A stretch of 32,627 bases of DNA from Bacillota bacterium (GTDB lineage: Bacteria; Vulcanimicrobiota; SpSt-956; JAKJGF01). Every line of letters begins with the position of its first letter. Position 1 is the first letter of the stretch. Location: NCBI GenBank assembly GCA_022704525.1, contig JAKJGF010000023.1, forward strand, positions 1-32,627, read 5' to 3'. The notes beneath the pieces were generated by a model, which was not told where the DNA came from, did not search any database, and saw nothing but the letters and a program-made list of their open reading frames with translations. Below, in pieces: positions 32,221 to 32,627 of this stretch. The translations under genes were made by a program, and so were the position numbers.

Positions 32221-32382
32221 ATGAAAGAAAAAGAGAAAGAAAAAGAAAAGAAAGAGAAAGAAAAAGAAAAAGAACATAGTATCAAAGAAAATAAAATAAA
32301 AGGTGATGTGGAAATTAAACAAAATAATCCACCTGTTAAAATGGACTTAATAGGCTTTGGAAGTTTTGATATACCACTATAA
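32221..32382 (+). CDS. Lys/Glu-rich microprotein
   Basis: A 53-residue gene. The first 18 residues alternate Lys and Glu and would make a charged single alpha helix. The rest is less repetitive and ends in MDLIGFGSFDIPL, which looks like a folded or binding tail. A strong AAGGAGG site lies about 8 nt before ATG, and the stop is clear, so it is likely a real gene despite the low complexity. It lies 16 nt after the GH4 gene, so it may belong to the PTS run, or to the FabF gene downstream. Confidence 0.6.
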   Translation: MKEKEKEKEKKEKEKEKEHSIKENKIKGDVEIKQNNPPVKMDLIGFGSFDIPL

Positions 32383-32414
32383 AACATTTTTGCAAAAAAA
32401 GAAGGAGGTTGAAA

Positions 32415-32480
32415 CTGAATAAAGAATTTAATTATACTTATAAACTTTCAAAAGAGGTGACTATATTTGGACAACAATAG
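32415..32480 (+). CDS. Possible tiny ORF before fabF
   Basis: A strong AAGGAGG at 32402-32408 is not followed by a good start of a known gene; the only usable starts are CTG at 32415 (6 nt spacing) or TTG at 32409. Either opens a frame of about 21-23 codons that overlaps the FabF start and ends at 32480. It may be a leader ORF or just a chance site. Confidence 0.2.
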   Translation: MNKEFNYTYKLSKEVTIFGQQ

Positions 32481-32627
32481 AAGAGTAGTTGTTACAGGCA
32501 TCGGGCCGATATGTTGTAATGGTATAGGTAAAGAAGTATACTGGAAAAGTCTAATAGAAGGTAAATCTAATATTGACCGTATTACATTATTTGATCCTAC
32601 ACCTTTTCCAAGTAAAGTGGCAGGTGA
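32467..32627 (+). CDS. fabF: Beta-ketoacyl-ACP synthase II, start only
   Basis: The first 53 residues of a ketosynthase that elongates fatty acids on acyl carrier protein; the window ends inside it. The reading RRVVVTGIGPICCNGIG, then YWKSLIEGKSNIDRITLFDPTPFPSKVAGE, is typical of FabF N-termini. The start is TTG at 32467, with AGAGGTGA 6-13 nt upstream. A secondary-metabolite ketosynthase cannot be ruled out from the N-terminus alone. Confidence 0.8.
   Translation, partial: MDNNRRVVVTGIGPICCNGIGKEVYWKSLIEGKSNIDRITLFDPTPFPSKVAG

Noticed and set aside
32115..32387. A 90-residue minus-strand ORF rich in Ser and Phe
   Set aside because: It is the antisense shadow of the GH4 end and the Lys/Glu-rich microprotein, which has a far better ribosome site.

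Overview
The window is AT-rich bacterial DNA (roughly one third G+C), densely coded, with Shine-Dalgarno sites of the AGGAGG type, near-consensus sigma-70-like promoters, several intrinsic terminators and a few TTG starts. The separate secD-secF-recJ-apt run, lipoproteins and secreted proteins, many Ser/Thr kinases and zinc-ribbon proteins, and a PUR-domain protein suggest a poorly characterised low-GC phylum rather than a model organism. The phylum cannot be fixed from this stretch. No tRNA, rRNA, insertion sequence, prophage or CRISPR array was seen.

Layout. (1) 498-8049, + strand: two tandem Ser/Thr protein kinases, each fused to a PilM-like actin-fold domain, then a stand-alone Cas6 endoribonuclease starting 2 nt after the second kinase, a DUF3352-like lipoprotein, and an exported HMA-fold protein without metal-binding cysteines. 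This is the most unusual cluster. (2) 8088-11571: an unrecognised minus-strand gene, a monocistronic Gly-rich 72-residue protein with its own promoter and terminator, a 519-residue protein made of three copies of an unrecognised domain, and a PUR-domain nucleic-acid-binding protein. (3) 11687-18127, minus: secD-secF-recJ-apt operon from a near-perfect promoter; RecJ carries a degenerate helicase-like C-terminal half. (4) 18608-20072, +: an unknown small protein, a YbjN-like protein and an unknown helical protein, preceded by a promoter and two tandem hairpins. (5) 20105-25313, minus: a chagasin-like secreted protein, a PD40 beta-propeller protein, a GT4 glycosyltransferase and a membrane GAF-GGDEF diguanylate cyclase. 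(6) 25707-32204, +: a complete beta-glucoside/cellobiose PTS (EIIB, EIIC, EIIA) and a GH4 6-phospho-beta-glucosidase, interleaved with a HEAT-repeat/response-regulator fusion, a SpoIID-like protein and a small zinc-ribbon membrane protein. (7) 32221-32627: a Lys/Glu-rich microprotein and the start of a FabF-like ketoacyl synthase.

A second layer runs through the window: at least seven gene ends or gaps carry degenerate heptanucleotide tandem repeats, in three places arranged as inverted arms. They sometimes run into coding sequence and supply the last codons of genes. They resemble the STRR heptamers of cyanobacteria in form, though relationship is not established.
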